A DNA stretch of 64,000 bases from contig NZ_CP009253.1 in the NCBI RefSeq assembly GCF_001280225.1, forward strand, positions 564,165 through 628,164, read 5' to 3'. This stretch comes from Buchnera aphidicola (Aphis glycines). Its GTDB lineage: Bacteria > Pseudomonadota > Gammaproteobacteria > Enterobacterales > Enterobacteriaceae. Under the pieces are notes generated by a model, which saw nothing but the letters and a program-made list of their open reading frames with translations, was not told the origin of the DNA and made no database searches. Made by a program: the position numbers and the translations under genes. Below are positions 9,896 to 18,561 of the stretch, piece after piece. How positions within the stretch are numbered: the stretch's first letter is position 1; each line of letters begins with the position of its first letter.

Positions 9896-10302
9896 ATGAT
9901 CATTGCTTTTGATTTTGGACTTAAAAATATTGGAGTAGCTATAGGAACAAAAATACTTAAACAAGGAAGAGCTTTAAATAAATTAACTGCACGTAATGGA
10001 TATCCAAATTGGAATGATATAAAATACTTATTAAACATATGGAAACCTAATTTCATTATTGTAGGATTACCTTTAAATATGGATGGTACAAAACAGGAAA
10101 TAACGCAAAAAGCAGAAAAATTTGCTAATTTACTAAAAAAAAATTTCATACTTCTGTCGAGTTACACGATGAACGATTAAGCACAAAAGAAGCTAGATCC
10201 TTAATATTTCATCGGTATGGTTTTAAAAAACTAAAAAGAGATAAAATTCATTCTGCTGCTGCTGTTATTATATTAGAAAGTTGGTTTAATAAACATTTAT
10301 AA
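9896..10302 (+). CDS. ruvX: RuvX/YqgF nuclease, frame broken at an A9 run
   Basis: RNase H-like fold protein implicated in 16S rRNA 5' processing. From ATG 9896 the first 80 codons read AFDFGLKNIGVA and IVGLPLNMDGTKQE as in E. coli YqgF. At the run of nine A (10135-10143) the frame is lost and a stop follows at about 10178. Adding one A gives HTSVELHDERLSTKEAR, KIHSAAAVIILES and a stop at 10300, for a 135-residue protein (E. coli 138). Both catalytic regions are intact across the two frames. Either transcriptional slippage rescues it, or it is newly inactivated, or a base is missing from the read. Confidence 0.88.
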
Positions 10303-10328
10303 CAACTAATTATTTTATATTTTAAAAA

Positions 10329-11003
10329 ATGAATAATATTAAAAATAATATAAACGTTCTCAAAGAAAAAATACAACATTTATTGAAAAATAAAACTGAA
10401 TTAAAGAAAGTCAAAATTGTTGCAGCTAGTAAAAATCAATCAGTTGAAAAAATTCAAATAGCTTTGTTATCTGGAATATATAACTTCGGAGAAAACTATG
10501 TTCAAGAAGGTATAGATAAAATTAAAAAATTAAAAAAAAACAATCAGATTATTTGGCACTTTATAGGAAAAATACAATCAAGAAAAACAAAATTAGTTGC
10601 TCAAAATTTCGATTGGTGTCAAACTATTGATCGAGAAAAAATCGCTATTTTGTTAAACAAATACAGAACAAGTAAAAAACCTCCAATCAACGTTTTAATA
10701 CAAGTTAATATTTCTGAAGAACCAAATAAAAATGGAGTGTCTATAAAAAACTATCAACAATTAGCTATAATTGTTTCAAAAATGACTAATCTTAAGTTTC
10801 GTGGAATTATGGCTTTACCTAAACAAACACAAGGCAAAATACAATATCGTGATTATCAAGATGTTAAAAATATATTTAACGTTTTAAAGAATCAATATGA
10901 ATCCGTTGATACATTATCATTAGGAACAAGCTTTGATATTAAAACTGCTATAACATATAATAGTAATATGATCAGAATCGGAAAAAGTATTTTTCACAAT
11001 TAA
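10329..11003 (+). CDS. yggS: PLP homeostasis protein YggS
   Basis: Alanine-racemase-fold protein without racemase activity that buffers pyridoxal phosphate. The PLP lysine is K35 in VAASKNQ; NFGENYVQEG (about 52-61), WHFIGKIQSRK (about 78-88) and the C-terminal SLGTSFDIKTAI phosphate-binding segment are conserved. The length of 224 is ten below E. coli YggS. It sits between ruvX and hemW, as in the E. coli yqgF-yggR-yggS-(yggT/U)-rdgB-yggW neighbourhood, with the intervening genes gone. Confidence 0.94.
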   Translation: MNNIKNNINVLKEKIQHLLKNKTELKKVKIVAASKNQSVEKIQIALLSGIYNFGENYVQEGIDKIKKLKKNNQIIWHFIGKIQSRKTKLVAQNFDWCQTIDREKIAILLNKYRTSKKPPINVLIQVNISEEPNKNGVSIKNYQQLAIIVSKMTNLKFRGIMALPKQTQGKIQYRDYQDVKNIFNVLKNQYESVDTLSLGTSFDIKTAITYNSNMIRIGKSIFHN

Positions 11004-11042
11004 CGTGTCAAAATATATTAATTCTCTTAAAAATTCAACATT

Positions 11043-12173
11043 ATGCTAAAATTACCTCCAATTAGTTTGTATATTCATATTCCTTGGTGTATAAAAAAAT
11101 GTGGATATTGTGATTTTTATTCATATGTTAGTACAAAAAATATTCCAGAAATGCAATATATTAAAAATCTTCTTAAAGATTTAGAGAAAGACATTAAATT
11201 AATACATCAAAGAAAAATAAATAATATTTTTATTGGAGGAGGAACACCTAGTTTATTACATAATGAATCTATAAAAACTTTAATACATGGAATAAAAAAA
11301 AGAATTCAAATTTCTAAATCTTCAGAAATTACAATAGAATCTAATCCACAATCAACAGAATACAAACGTTTTAGAGATTATAAAAGATCAGGAATTAACC
11401 GGTTTTCTTTAGGAATTCAAACATTTCATTCAAATTTATTAAAAAAGATAGAACGTACATATAGCAAGCAAGAAGCTATTGAAGCAATCAAAGAAATCAA
11501 AAAAATTAATAGTAATTTTAATATAGATATTATGTATGGATTACCCGATCAATCATTAAACAATGCTTTATCAGACTTAAAATACGCTGTTAAATACAAT
11601 CCAACACATATATCATGGTATCAATTGACAATAGAACCTAACACTTCTTTTTATAAAAAAAATCTATGTTTGCCTGATGAAAAAATAATATTTAAAATGT
11701 TTAATCAAGGAGAAAAATTTTTACGTAAATCTGGTTATATAAAATATGAAATATCTTCATATATGAAATCAAGATTTAAATGTCGTCATAATCTTAATTA
11801 TTGGAACTTTGGGGATTACCTTGGTATAGGATGTGGTGCTCATGGAAAAATTACTAAAATAAATGGAGAAATTATTCGAACTATTAAAAATAAAAATATT
11901 AATGATTTTATGAATGGAAAATATTTAGCAACTAAAACTTTAATTCCAGAAAAAGATAAACCTTTTGAATATTTCATGAATACTTTTAGATTATATCAAC
12001 CTATTTATAAAAAAAATTTTCAAGAACGTACTAATCTGAATATATCGAATATAAAAAATAAAATCAAAAAAGCACTACGCAATAAATATATTATAGAAAA
12101 TAAAAACTCTTGGGAAACAACAAAAAAAGGAAGAATATTTCTAAATTCATTACTAAAAATTTTTCTGAATTAA
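11043..12173 (+). CDS. hemW: Radical SAM heme chaperone HemW
   Basis: Oxygen-independent-coproporphyrinogen-oxidase-like radical SAM protein that E. coli work identifies as a heme chaperone, not HemN. The N-terminus has YIHIPWCIKKCGYCDFYSY, giving the CX3CX2C cluster motif; IGGGTPS near residue 65 and DIMYGLPDQS near 160 belong to the radical SAM barrel; GIGCGAHG near 262 marks the HemW C-terminal part. Length is 376 against 378. It is often labelled hemN by homology, but the CX3CX2C motif lacking the fourth Cys of HemN favours HemW. It ends 8 bases from the convergent trmB. Confidence 0.94.
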   Translation: MLKLPPISLYIHIPWCIKKCGYCDFYSYVSTKNIPEMQYIKNLLKDLEKDIKLIHQRKINNIFIGGGTPSLLHNESIKTLIHGIKKRIQISKSSEITIESNPQSTEYKRFRDYKRSGINRFSLGIQTFHSNLLKKIERTYSKQEAIEAIKEIKKINSNFNIDIMYGLPDQSLNNALSDLKYAVKYNPTHISWYQLTIEPNTSFYKKNLCLPDEKIIFKMFNQGEKFLRKSGYIKYEISSYMKSRFKCRHNLNYWNFGDYLGIGCGAHGKITKINGEIIRTIKNKNINDFMNGKYLATKTLIPEKDKPFEYFMNTFRLYQPIYKKNFQERTNLNISNIKNKIKKALRNKYIIENKNSWETTKKGRIFLNSLLKIFLN

Positions 12174-12180
12174 AAAATAT

Positions 12181-12897
12181 TTAAAATTTCGACTGAAATA
12201 TCAAATTAAAAATTTTATTTCCTAATATATTTGCTTTTTTTTCAAATTTTGTTTCTATATAAGTCAAAGAATTTTCAATATAATTATTAGTATCAGACAA
12301 ATTTAAATATTGATGAATTTTTTGTATCGTATCTGATATATGAGCAGCATATTCTTCTGAATCAGTTTTAATATGTAAAATACCATTAAAAATTAATTTT
12401 TTTAGAATTTTTTTTAAAAAATTATATTGTATGATTCTTCTTTTATGGTGTCTTTTTTTAGGCCATGGATCAGGGAAAAAAATTTGTATTTTTGATACAG
12501 TATGATTTTTAATCATATTTTCAATTACTTCCACTGCGTCATAACGAATAATTTTTAAATTTTTTACATTAGAAATATACGCAAGACGTAAACAAGAACC
12601 TATTCCAGGTGAATACACTTCAATACCTAAAAAATTTTTATCATAGGAACTAATTGCTGTTTGAATTAACGAATCGCCTGATCCAAAACCAATATCTACA
12701 ATTACTGGATAATTATTTTTGAAAATTAATTCAAAATTTATATTGTTTAATTGATAATCAATACCAAATAAAGGCCAATATTTTTGAATTGATTTTAACT
12801 GCGATTGAGTGATTCGATGATTTCGACATACAAAGCTTTGATTCTTTCTTAAGAATATTCCATTTTTATATTGAGGAGTGATAATGTTATTTTTCAT
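12181..12897 (-). CDS. trmB: tRNA (guanine-N7)-methyltransferase
   Basis: Makes m7G46 in the variable loop of tRNAs, using S-adenosylmethionine. SAM motif VDIGFGSGDS lies near residue 69-78, and the family signature FFPDPWPKKRHHKRR near 142-156. Length is 238 residues, E. coli 239. Gene order hemW, trmB, mutY, yggX follows E. coli. It is divergent from mutY across a 127-base gap that holds both promoters. Confidence 0.95.
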   Translation of the reverse strand: MKNNIITPQYKNGIFLRKNQSFVCRNHRITQSQLKSIQKYWPLFGIDYQLNNINFELIFKNNYPVIVDIGFGSGDSLIQTAISSYDKNFLGIEVYSPGIGSCLRLAYISNVKNLKIIRYDAVEVIENMIKNHTVSKIQIFFPDPWPKKRHHKRRIIQYNFLKKILKKLIFNGILHIKTDSEEYAAHISDTIQKIHQYLNLSDTNNYIENSLTYIETKFEKKANILGNKIFNLIFQSKF

Positions 12898-13024
12898 ATT
12901 TTATTAAATTTTTAATTATAAAATGTTTTATAAATGTTATAAATTAAAATATTTATATTTTAACTCTTTTTTTTAAAAAAATACATCTAACTATATTTTA
13001 ACTAAAAAATAATTAATTATTAAA

Positions 13025-14065
13025 ATGATATTTCATAATTTTTCAAGATTAGTACTGAATTGGTATCATATACATGGAAGAAAAAATCTTCCTTGGCAAA
13101 AAGATAAAACATTGTATAAAGTTTGGATATCTGAAATAATGTTACAACAAACTCAAGTAAAAACTGTTATTCCATATTTTAAAAAATTTATATTAAAATT
13201 TCCAAATTTAAATATTTTAAATCAAGCTAATTTAAACGATATTTTACATTTATGGAGTGGATTAGGATATTATACAAGAGCAGAAAATATTTATAAAACA
13301 GCTAAAATTATAAAACAAAAGTTTAACGGAAAATTTCCAGACAATATTGTAGATTTAGTTCAATTACCAGGTATAGGAAAATCTACTGCTGGAGCTATTC
13401 TATCTTTTACATTAAATTATTTTTATTCTATTTTAGATGGTAATGTACAAAGAATTTTAATACGACACTATGGCATTACTAAATGTTCGAAAAATTCTGA
13501 AACTCGTAAAAAACTATGGAATCTAATAGAAAATATAACTCCGCTTCATCATGCTGGTGGTTTTAATCAAGGAATAATAGATATAGGAGCATTAATTTGT
13601 ACACATCGAATTCCTAAATGTGATTTTTGCCCATTAAATTTAACATGCATTGCTTATAAAGAAAAAGAATGGAAAAAATATTCCTTTCAAAGTAGTAAAA
13701 AAATAAAATCAACAAAAAAATACTGGTTTATTATAATTTATTTTGAAAATAAAATTTGGATGCAAAAAAATACTATAAAAAGAATTTGGAATAATTTATT
13801 TTGTTTCCCGATGTTTAATAATAAAAAACAAGCTATTCAATGGATGAAAGAACATCATATAAATGTTAAAAAGTATAAAAAAATTAACTCTTTTCATCAT
13901 GAGTTTAGTCATTTTACAATGCAAGCAAATCCCATTTTAATTAAATTATTTTTCCAAAATAATTTTTTTAACATTAACAAACAAGGAATTTGGTATGATT
14001 TAAAAAAACCTCAAAAAATAGGAGTACCTACAATAGTAAAAAAAATTTTAAAATTATTAATATAG
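13025..14065 (+). CDS. mutY: Adenine DNA glycosylase MutY
   Basis: Removes A mispaired with 8-oxoG. The catalytic Glu is in ISEIMLQQTQV near residue 37-47, the helix-hairpin-helix is LPGIGKSTAGAIL near 118, and the catalytic Asp is in GIIDIGALIC near 187. The [4Fe-4S] ligands are in CTHRIPKCDFCPLNLTC. The C-terminal NUDIX-like domain (about 230-346) is retained. It is one of few repair genes in the window and matters in a genome with strong GC-to-AT drift. It is followed 28 bases later by yggX as in E. coli. Confidence 0.95.
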   Translation: MIFHNFSRLVLNWYHIHGRKNLPWQKDKTLYKVWISEIMLQQTQVKTVIPYFKKFILKFPNLNILNQANLNDILHLWSGLGYYTRAENIYKTAKIIKQKFNGKFPDNIVDLVQLPGIGKSTAGAILSFTLNYFYSILDGNVQRILIRHYGITKCSKNSETRKKLWNLIENITPLHHAGGFNQGIIDIGALICTHRIPKCDFCPLNLTCIAYKEKEWKKYSFQSSKKIKSTKKYWFIIIYFENKIWMQKNTIKRIWNNLFCFPMFNNKKQAIQWMKEHHINVKKYKKINSFHHEFSHFTMQANPILIKLFFQNNFFNINKQGIWYDLKKPQKIGVPTIVKKILKLLI

Positions 14066-14093
14066 TTTTTAAATAAAAGGATAATTAAAATCA

Positions 14094-14333
14094 ATGTATC
14101 GTAAAATTTTTTGCATATTTTTACAAAAAGAATCCGAAGGTCATGAATTTCCACCATATCCAGGAAAATTAGGAGAAAAAATATATAATAAAATATCTAA
14201 AGCAGCTTGGAAACAATGGATGATAGAACAAACTAAATTTATTAATGAAGAAAAATTAAATATGAAAAAAGAGATAGATCGAAAAAAAATAGAAAAATAT
14301 ATGAAATCATTTTTGTTTAAAAACATTATTTAA
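14094..14333 (+). CDS. yggX: YggX, Fe(II) trafficking/oxidative protection protein
   Basis: Small protein that protects Fe-S enzymes from oxidants. The sequence begins MYRKIFCIFLQKESEGHEF, keeping the conserved Cys7, followed by YPGKLGEKIYNKISKAAWKQW. It is 79 residues where E. coli YggX has 91; the missing part is the poorly conserved C-terminus. It follows mutY, which has an Fe-S cluster, in the conserved mutY-yggX pair. An AAAGGA box lies about 10 bases before the ATG. Confidence 0.94.
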   Translation: MYRKIFCIFLQKESEGHEFPPYPGKLGEKIYNKISKAAWKQWMIEQTKFINEEKLNMKKEIDRKKIEKYMKSFLFKNII

Positions 14334-14402
14334 AATAATAATATATTTATTTTCAATACAAATTTATATTAATTTAATTGTATATCCCAATCGACTAAAA
14401 AA

Positions 14403-15185
14403 GTGCTTATATTTGATTCTGGTATAGGTGGAATTTCTATCTTAGAAAATATTAAAAAGAAACTGCCTAAAAAAAATTATATATATCTATTAGATAATAA
14501 AGGATTTCCTTATGGAGAAAAAAAAGAATCTTTTATTATACAAAGAAGTATTAAGATAATTAATACAATTAAAAATCTTTATCCAATTCAAATAGTTGTT
14601 ATTGCTTGTAATACTGTAAGTACAATATCGCTACACATATTGAAAAAGAAATTTAACATTCCTATTGTAGGGGTACTTCCTTCATTAGATCAAGCGATTA
14701 AAATTACAAAAAATAATAACATTGGAATTATAGCAACTAAAGCTACAATAAAAAGTTTATACACTAAAAATCTTATATCTAAATATACTAATTCTATGAA
14801 TATCAAGGTCATAGCCACAAATGAATTAGCGAGGATTGCTGAAAACAAAATTAGAAAAATATCCGTTTCTAATTTTGAACTAAAAAAAATTTTTTATCCT
14901 TGGATAATACTTGCAGTGCAGCCTGATACTATATATCTTGGATGTACTCATTTTTCTTTTTTAAAAAATGAAATTCAAAAAATTTTTCATAAACCAATTA
15001 ACTTTTTAGATTCTTATACTAATACTACTGAAATAGTTAAAAAATATTTTTTAAATACAAAAAATAATCAAAATATTAAAAAAAATATTTTTTTATATTC
15101 TAAATACAGCAAAAATATAAATAAATTATTATATATTTTAGAAAAATATGAATTTAACGATATTTCAAAAGTTAATTTGAATTAA
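14403..15185 (+). CDS. murI: Glutamate racemase
   Basis: Makes D-glutamate for peptidoglycan. Catalytic cysteines sit in IACNTVST near residue 64-71 and LGCTHFSF near 180, and the Asp in FDSGIGG at residues 4-10. The only in-frame conventional start is GTG 14403, without a ribosome binding site, and it cuts the protein just at the first beta-strand; E. coli has about 25 extra residues. An in-frame ATA at 14382 might be a near-cognate alternative. The last 14 bases overlap the 3' end of the convergent sbcB. Length is 260 residues. Confidence 0.9.
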   Translation: MLIFDSGIGGISILENIKKKLPKKNYIYLLDNKGFPYGEKKESFIIQRSIKIINTIKNLYPIQIVVIACNTVSTISLHILKKKFNIPIVGVLPSLDQAIKITKNNNIGIIATKATIKSLYTKNLISKYTNSMNIKVIATNELARIAENKIRKISVSNFELKKIFYPWIILAVQPDTIYLGCTHFSFLKNEIQKIFHKPINFLDSYTNTTEIVKKYFLNTKNNQNIKKNIFLYSKYSKNINKLLYILEKYEFNDISKVNLN

Positions 15186-16632
15186 TTTTTTGATAAAATA
15201 AAGTCTTATATTTTTGGTATACATATTTTAATAACTTATTTAATAAATCTACTTTTTCTATATCAAAAGAAAATTCTTCTAAAAGGTTTTCAACCTTATT
15301 GATGTATTGTTTTAAATCAAATCGATTAAAAACTTTTAAACAATGATTTAACCAAATTTTTTTTTCATCAGCATTTAATATAAATGAAAAATTACGAGCT
15401 TTATATCGAAAAAATAGTTCTTTCAAACGTATATCTCGAAAATCTAATATAAGATTTTTTAAATCTATCGGTTTAGTATTACTAATTTGTTTAATTAATT
15501 TTTTGTCATGTAAACCAAAAAAACTATGATAAATTTGCAAATCTACATTTGAATTTTCTTGAAATGTATTTTTTTGAGAAAAAATTTTTTTTATATTATT
15601 TATTATAAAATAATTCAATTTAATTATATTAACTTTTTTATTAATACAAAAACTTTTTATCTGCAATCTTTGAGCATCTTCTAATCGAATCAATTTTATA
15701 GGAACTAGTACAGGACAACGGTTAAAATATACTAATATTATTCCTAAATCAAATAAGTTTTTGATCTGAATGTCTTCATGATTGTTATGTTTTAAAAAAT
15801 TAATTAATTTTTTTACATCTTGAAATAAATCTATTGCAATTAATATATTATTATTGTTTTCATCCCAAAATAAAGGTAATATAAAACTCATATTATTGCG
15901 TGCAGAGCTGAAAACACTAGAAATATAAAGTATAGGATCCAAACTTTCTAAGTTAATTAATTCAAACAATTTATTCTTCTTTCGATATTTGAAAAAAAAA
16001 TTAAATAATTTTGGTTGTTGTTTTTTTATTAGTCGTGCTAATTTAATAGTAGCATAAACATCAGAAGCAGCATCATGTGCATTTTCATGGAATATATTGT
16101 TTTCTCGAGTCAAGTTAGATAATTTAAAATTAGGTATTCCAAGATGATCTTTAGGCCATATAATTCCATCAGGCCTTAAAAGATAACACACTCTCATGAT
16201 ATTTAATAAATCCCAACGTGAATTATTATGTTTCCAACTCCATTCATATGGATCTAAAAAATTGCGATAAAATATGTTTCTTGTAATTTCATCATCAAAA
16301 AAAATATTATTATAACCTACTATACAACTATTAGGTCGCATTATAATTTTATATATTTTTTTAGCAAATTCATATTCATTCACGCCATGTTTAAGTGTAT
16401 ACTGTGGAGTAATTTTAGTAATTAAAATAGAATACGGTTCTGGTAAATAATCATCTGATGGAAAACAATAAAAACATTTCGGTTTTTCAATAATTTCTAA
16501 ATTTTTATCGGTTCTAATAGATGCAAATTGCGCTGGTTTATCTAATGACGTATGCGTTCCAAAAGTTTCATAATCATAAAATAAAAAAGTCAACTGATTT
16601 TTTTGAGAAGAAAATACTTTATTTTTTTCCAT
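15172..16632 (-). CDS. sbcB: Exodeoxyribonuclease I
   Basis: 3'-5' single-strand DNA exonuclease. The DEDD nuclease domain begins with FLFYDYETFGTH near residue 16-27; YNNIFFDDEITRN (about 100), and HDAASDVYATI near 184-194 carry further metal ligands. The SH3-like and helical C-terminal domains follow. Length is 486, E. coli 475. Its end overlaps murI by 14 bases tail to tail. It is divergent from tmaR; in E. coli sbcB and yeeX (tmaR) are also near neighbours. Confidence 0.95.
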   Translation of the reverse strand: MEKNKVFSSQKNQLTFLFYDYETFGTHTSLDKPAQFASIRTDKNLEIIEKPKCFYCFPSDDYLPEPYSILITKITPQYTLKHGVNEYEFAKKIYKIIMRPNSCIVGYNNIFFDDEITRNIFYRNFLDPYEWSWKHNNSRWDLLNIMRVCYLLRPDGIIWPKDHLGIPNFKLSNLTRENNIFHENAHDAASDVYATIKLARLIKKQQPKLFNFFFKYRKKNKLFELINLESLDPILYISSVFSSARNNMSFILPLFWDENNNNILIAIDLFQDVKKLINFLKHNNHEDIQIKNLFDLGIILVYFNRCPVLVPIKLIRLEDAQRLQIKSFCINKKVNIIKLNYFIINNIKKIFSQKNTFQENSNVDLQIYHSFFGLHDKKLIKQISNTKPIDLKNLILDFRDIRLKELFFRYKARNFSFILNADEKKIWLNHCLKVFNRFDLKQYINKVENLLEEFSFDIEKVDLLNKLLKYVYQKYKTLFYQKINSN

Positions 16633-16718
16633 TATATAATCTTAATGATTTAAACAAATTAAATTGAAAAAGATTCTTTTAAATCTTAAAAGAAAATTTT
16701 ATAAAGGCTTTAAACGCT

Positions 16719-17024
16719 ATGAACACAAAAAAAACATTTAAAAGTGTATTGGAATTTGTACATAAATTTAGAAGAAAAAACAAAATACAACGTGAAATAT
16801 CTGAAATTGAAAAAAAAATTAGAAATCATGAAACAAGAATATTATTACTTGACAATCTAAATGATTATATTAGACCAGAAATGAGTTATGAAGAAATTAA
16901 AAAAATAATTTTTATGATGAAAAATGACTACGAAGATAGAATTGATGATTATATTGTAAAAAATGCAGAACTTTCTAAAGAAAAAAGACATTTATCAAAA
17001 GAACTCAAAAGCATTATAGATTAA
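16719..17024 (+). CDS. tmaR: TmaR (YeeX), pole-localiser of PTS enzyme I
   Basis: The 101 residues align throughout with E. coli YeeX/Tma[40 protein letters not shown] and [13 protein letters not shown]. TmaR is known in E. coli to cluster the general PTS protein EI at the cell pole and control sugar uptake. The sequence is charged and largely coiled-coil, with no membrane segment. An AAAGGC-type site lies about 10 bases before the ATG. It is divergent from sbcB. Its partner pathway is represented here by mtlA at 29.5-31.4 kb. Confidence 0.92.
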   Translation: MNTKKTFKSVLEFVHKFRRKNKIQREISEIEKKIRNHETRILLLDNLNDYIRPEMSYEEIKKIIFMMKNDYEDRIDDYIVKNAELSKEKRHLSKELKSIID

Positions 17025-17058
17025 TATTAATATTATTCAAATATTCAATGAACTTTTG

Positions 17059-17131
17059 CTCCCCTGACTGGGCTCGAACCAGTGACATACGGATTAACAG
17101 TCCGCCGTTCTACCAACTGAACTACAGAGGA
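17059..17131 (-). tRNA. tRNA-Asn (GTT)
   Basis: On the minus strand the sequence runs TCCTCTG...CAGGGGAG, a seven-pair acceptor stem with one G-U pair and discriminator G. The anticodon arm GGACTGTTAATCC places GTT at the anticodon. It is nearly identical to E. coli tRNA-Asn. The 3' CCA is not encoded. Confidence 0.97.
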
Positions 17132-17267
17132 ATATTAATATATATATCAAAAATTTATATATCTGTCAAATATATATATAAAATTAAAAATTAACTATAA
17201 AATTTTTAAAAGAAATATAGATTATTATTTAAAATTCATTTATAGTAAAAGGTATAAAAATTATTAC

Positions 17268-17340
17268 GGCCCTTTAGCTCAGTGGTTAGAGCAGGCGACT
17301 CATAATCGCTTGGTCGCTGGTTCAAATCCAGCAAGGGCCA
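17268..17340 (+). tRNA. tRNA-Ile2 (CAT, lysidine type)
   Basis: The anticodon is CAT, but the body (GGCCCTTTAGCTCAGTGG at the 5' end and GCGACTCATAATCGC in the anticodon arm) matches E. coli ileX rather than initiator or elongator tRNA-Met. After conversion of C34 to lysidine by TilS it would read AUA, a codon used very often in these genes. Discriminator A; CCA is not encoded. Confidence 0.93.
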
Positions 17341-17419
17341 TAAAAACAAAAAAATTAACAAGTTTTATATATCTAAAAATACTATTTAAATTTTTCATCA
17401 TTAATTAGGACTCAATTTG

Positions 17420-18063
17420 ATGGAATGGAAAAAAGAATTTATTGAATTTCTTTTAAAAAAAAAGTCTTAAATTTTGGAACATTTATACTGAAATCTGGTC
17501 GAAAAAGCCCTTATTTTTTTAATTCTGGATTATTATCTACAGGTAAAGATACGGCTAAAATTGGATTGTTTTATGCACGTGCGATAATGGATTTAAACAT
17601 CAAATTTGATGTTTTATTTGGACCTTCTTATAAAGGCATTCCTATTGTAGTTTCTACTTCTATCGCATTAAAAAATCAACATAACTTAAACATTTCGTAT
17701 TCTTTTAATAGAAAAGAAAAAAAAACATATGGCGAGCAAGGACAGTTAATTGGGAGTGATATAAAAAATAAAAAAATTATTATTTTAGACGATGTAATCA
17801 CCTCAGGTATGTCAATCAATCATTCAATTAAAATAATTGAAAAAGAAAATTCTAAAATATCTTCAATATTCGTTCTGCTTGATCGAAAAGAAAGACGAAA
17901 AAATAATCTAAAAAAAATTAATTGTTTAAAGAAACATAAAAATTATCAAATCAACTCTATTATAACAATAGATGATTTAATTATGTATCTTTCTGAAGAA
18001 AAAAAATTAAGAAAATATGCTTCTAAATTAGTCAAATACTATACAGAACATGGTGATTTTTAG
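17420..18063 (+). CDS. pyrE: Orotate phosphoribosyltransferase, frame broken at an A9 run
   Basis: Makes OMP in pyrimidine synthesis. From ATG 17420 the first codons read MEWKKEFIEFLL, like E. coli MKPYQRQFIEFAL. The run of nine A (17455-17463) then throws the frame to TAA at 17468. One added A gives KKKVLNFGTFILKSGRKSP and continues into the long downstream frame with FGPSYKGIP and the PRPP motif IIILDDVITSG. The restored protein is 214 residues (E. coli 213) with every motif intact. Restart within the second frame would lose the essential N-terminus. It is convergent with dut, 12 bases away; slmA, between them in E. coli, is gone. Confidence 0.9.
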
Positions 18064-18075
18064 ATACAAAATTGT

Positions 18076-18537
18076 TTATACTCCAGAATGGCCAAATCCG
18101 CTCTGGAAACGAATAGTTTTTTTAAATCTTTTCACTACATGAAATTCAGGTCGAATAATAGGTACAAATACTATTTGCGCAATTCTATTATTAGGGCTGA
18201 TACAAAAATTTTTTTTACCTCTATTCCACAAGGAAACCATTAATTCACCTTGATAATCTGAATCAATTAAACCTACTAAATTACCTAAAACAATACCATT
18301 CTTATGGCCTAATCCAGAACGCGGTAAAATTAAAGCAGTAATATAAGGATTTTCAATATATATAGAAATTCCAGTAGGTATCAATATAACTTCCTTGGCG
18401 GGTAAGATTATTTTTTTATTTATACATGCTTTAAGGTCTAGTGCAGAAGATCCAGGAGTAGCATATTCTGGAAAAGAAATATTACTATTTACATTGCTAG
18501 AATTTAAGAATTTAATTTGAATTTTATTGGTATTCAT
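18076..18537 (-). CDS. dut: dUTPase
   Basis: Hydrolyses dUTP to dUMP, limiting uracil in DNA. The trimeric fold motifs appear in order: [11 protein letters not shown] (motif I, about 27), [16 protein letters not shown] (III/IV region, about 74-90), [19 protein letters not shown] and the C-terminal QSGFGHSG (motif V). In motif V the family's RGxGGFG reads RFQSGFG, keeping the Arg but replacing the following Gly and Gly. Length is 153, E. coli 151-152. Confidence 0.94.
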   Translation of the reverse strand: MNTNKIQIKFLNSSNVNSNISFPEYATPGSSALDLKACINKKIILPAKEVILIPTGISIYIENPYITALILPRSGLGHKNGIVLGNLVGLIDSDYQGELMVSLWNRGKKNFCISPNNRIAQIVFVPIIRPEFHVVKRFKKTIRFQSGFGHSGV

Positions 18538-18561
18538 AATATTTTAATTTATTATATTAAA

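Noticed and set aside
11043-12173. hemN (coproporphyrinogen III oxidase)
   Set aside because: CX3CX2C motif and HemW-type ending fit the heme chaperone; HemN has a further Cys and a longer N-terminus.
17268-17340. tRNA-Met reading of the CAT anticodon gene
   Set aside because: The body matches ileX, including the acceptor and anticodon stems, not metT or fMet.
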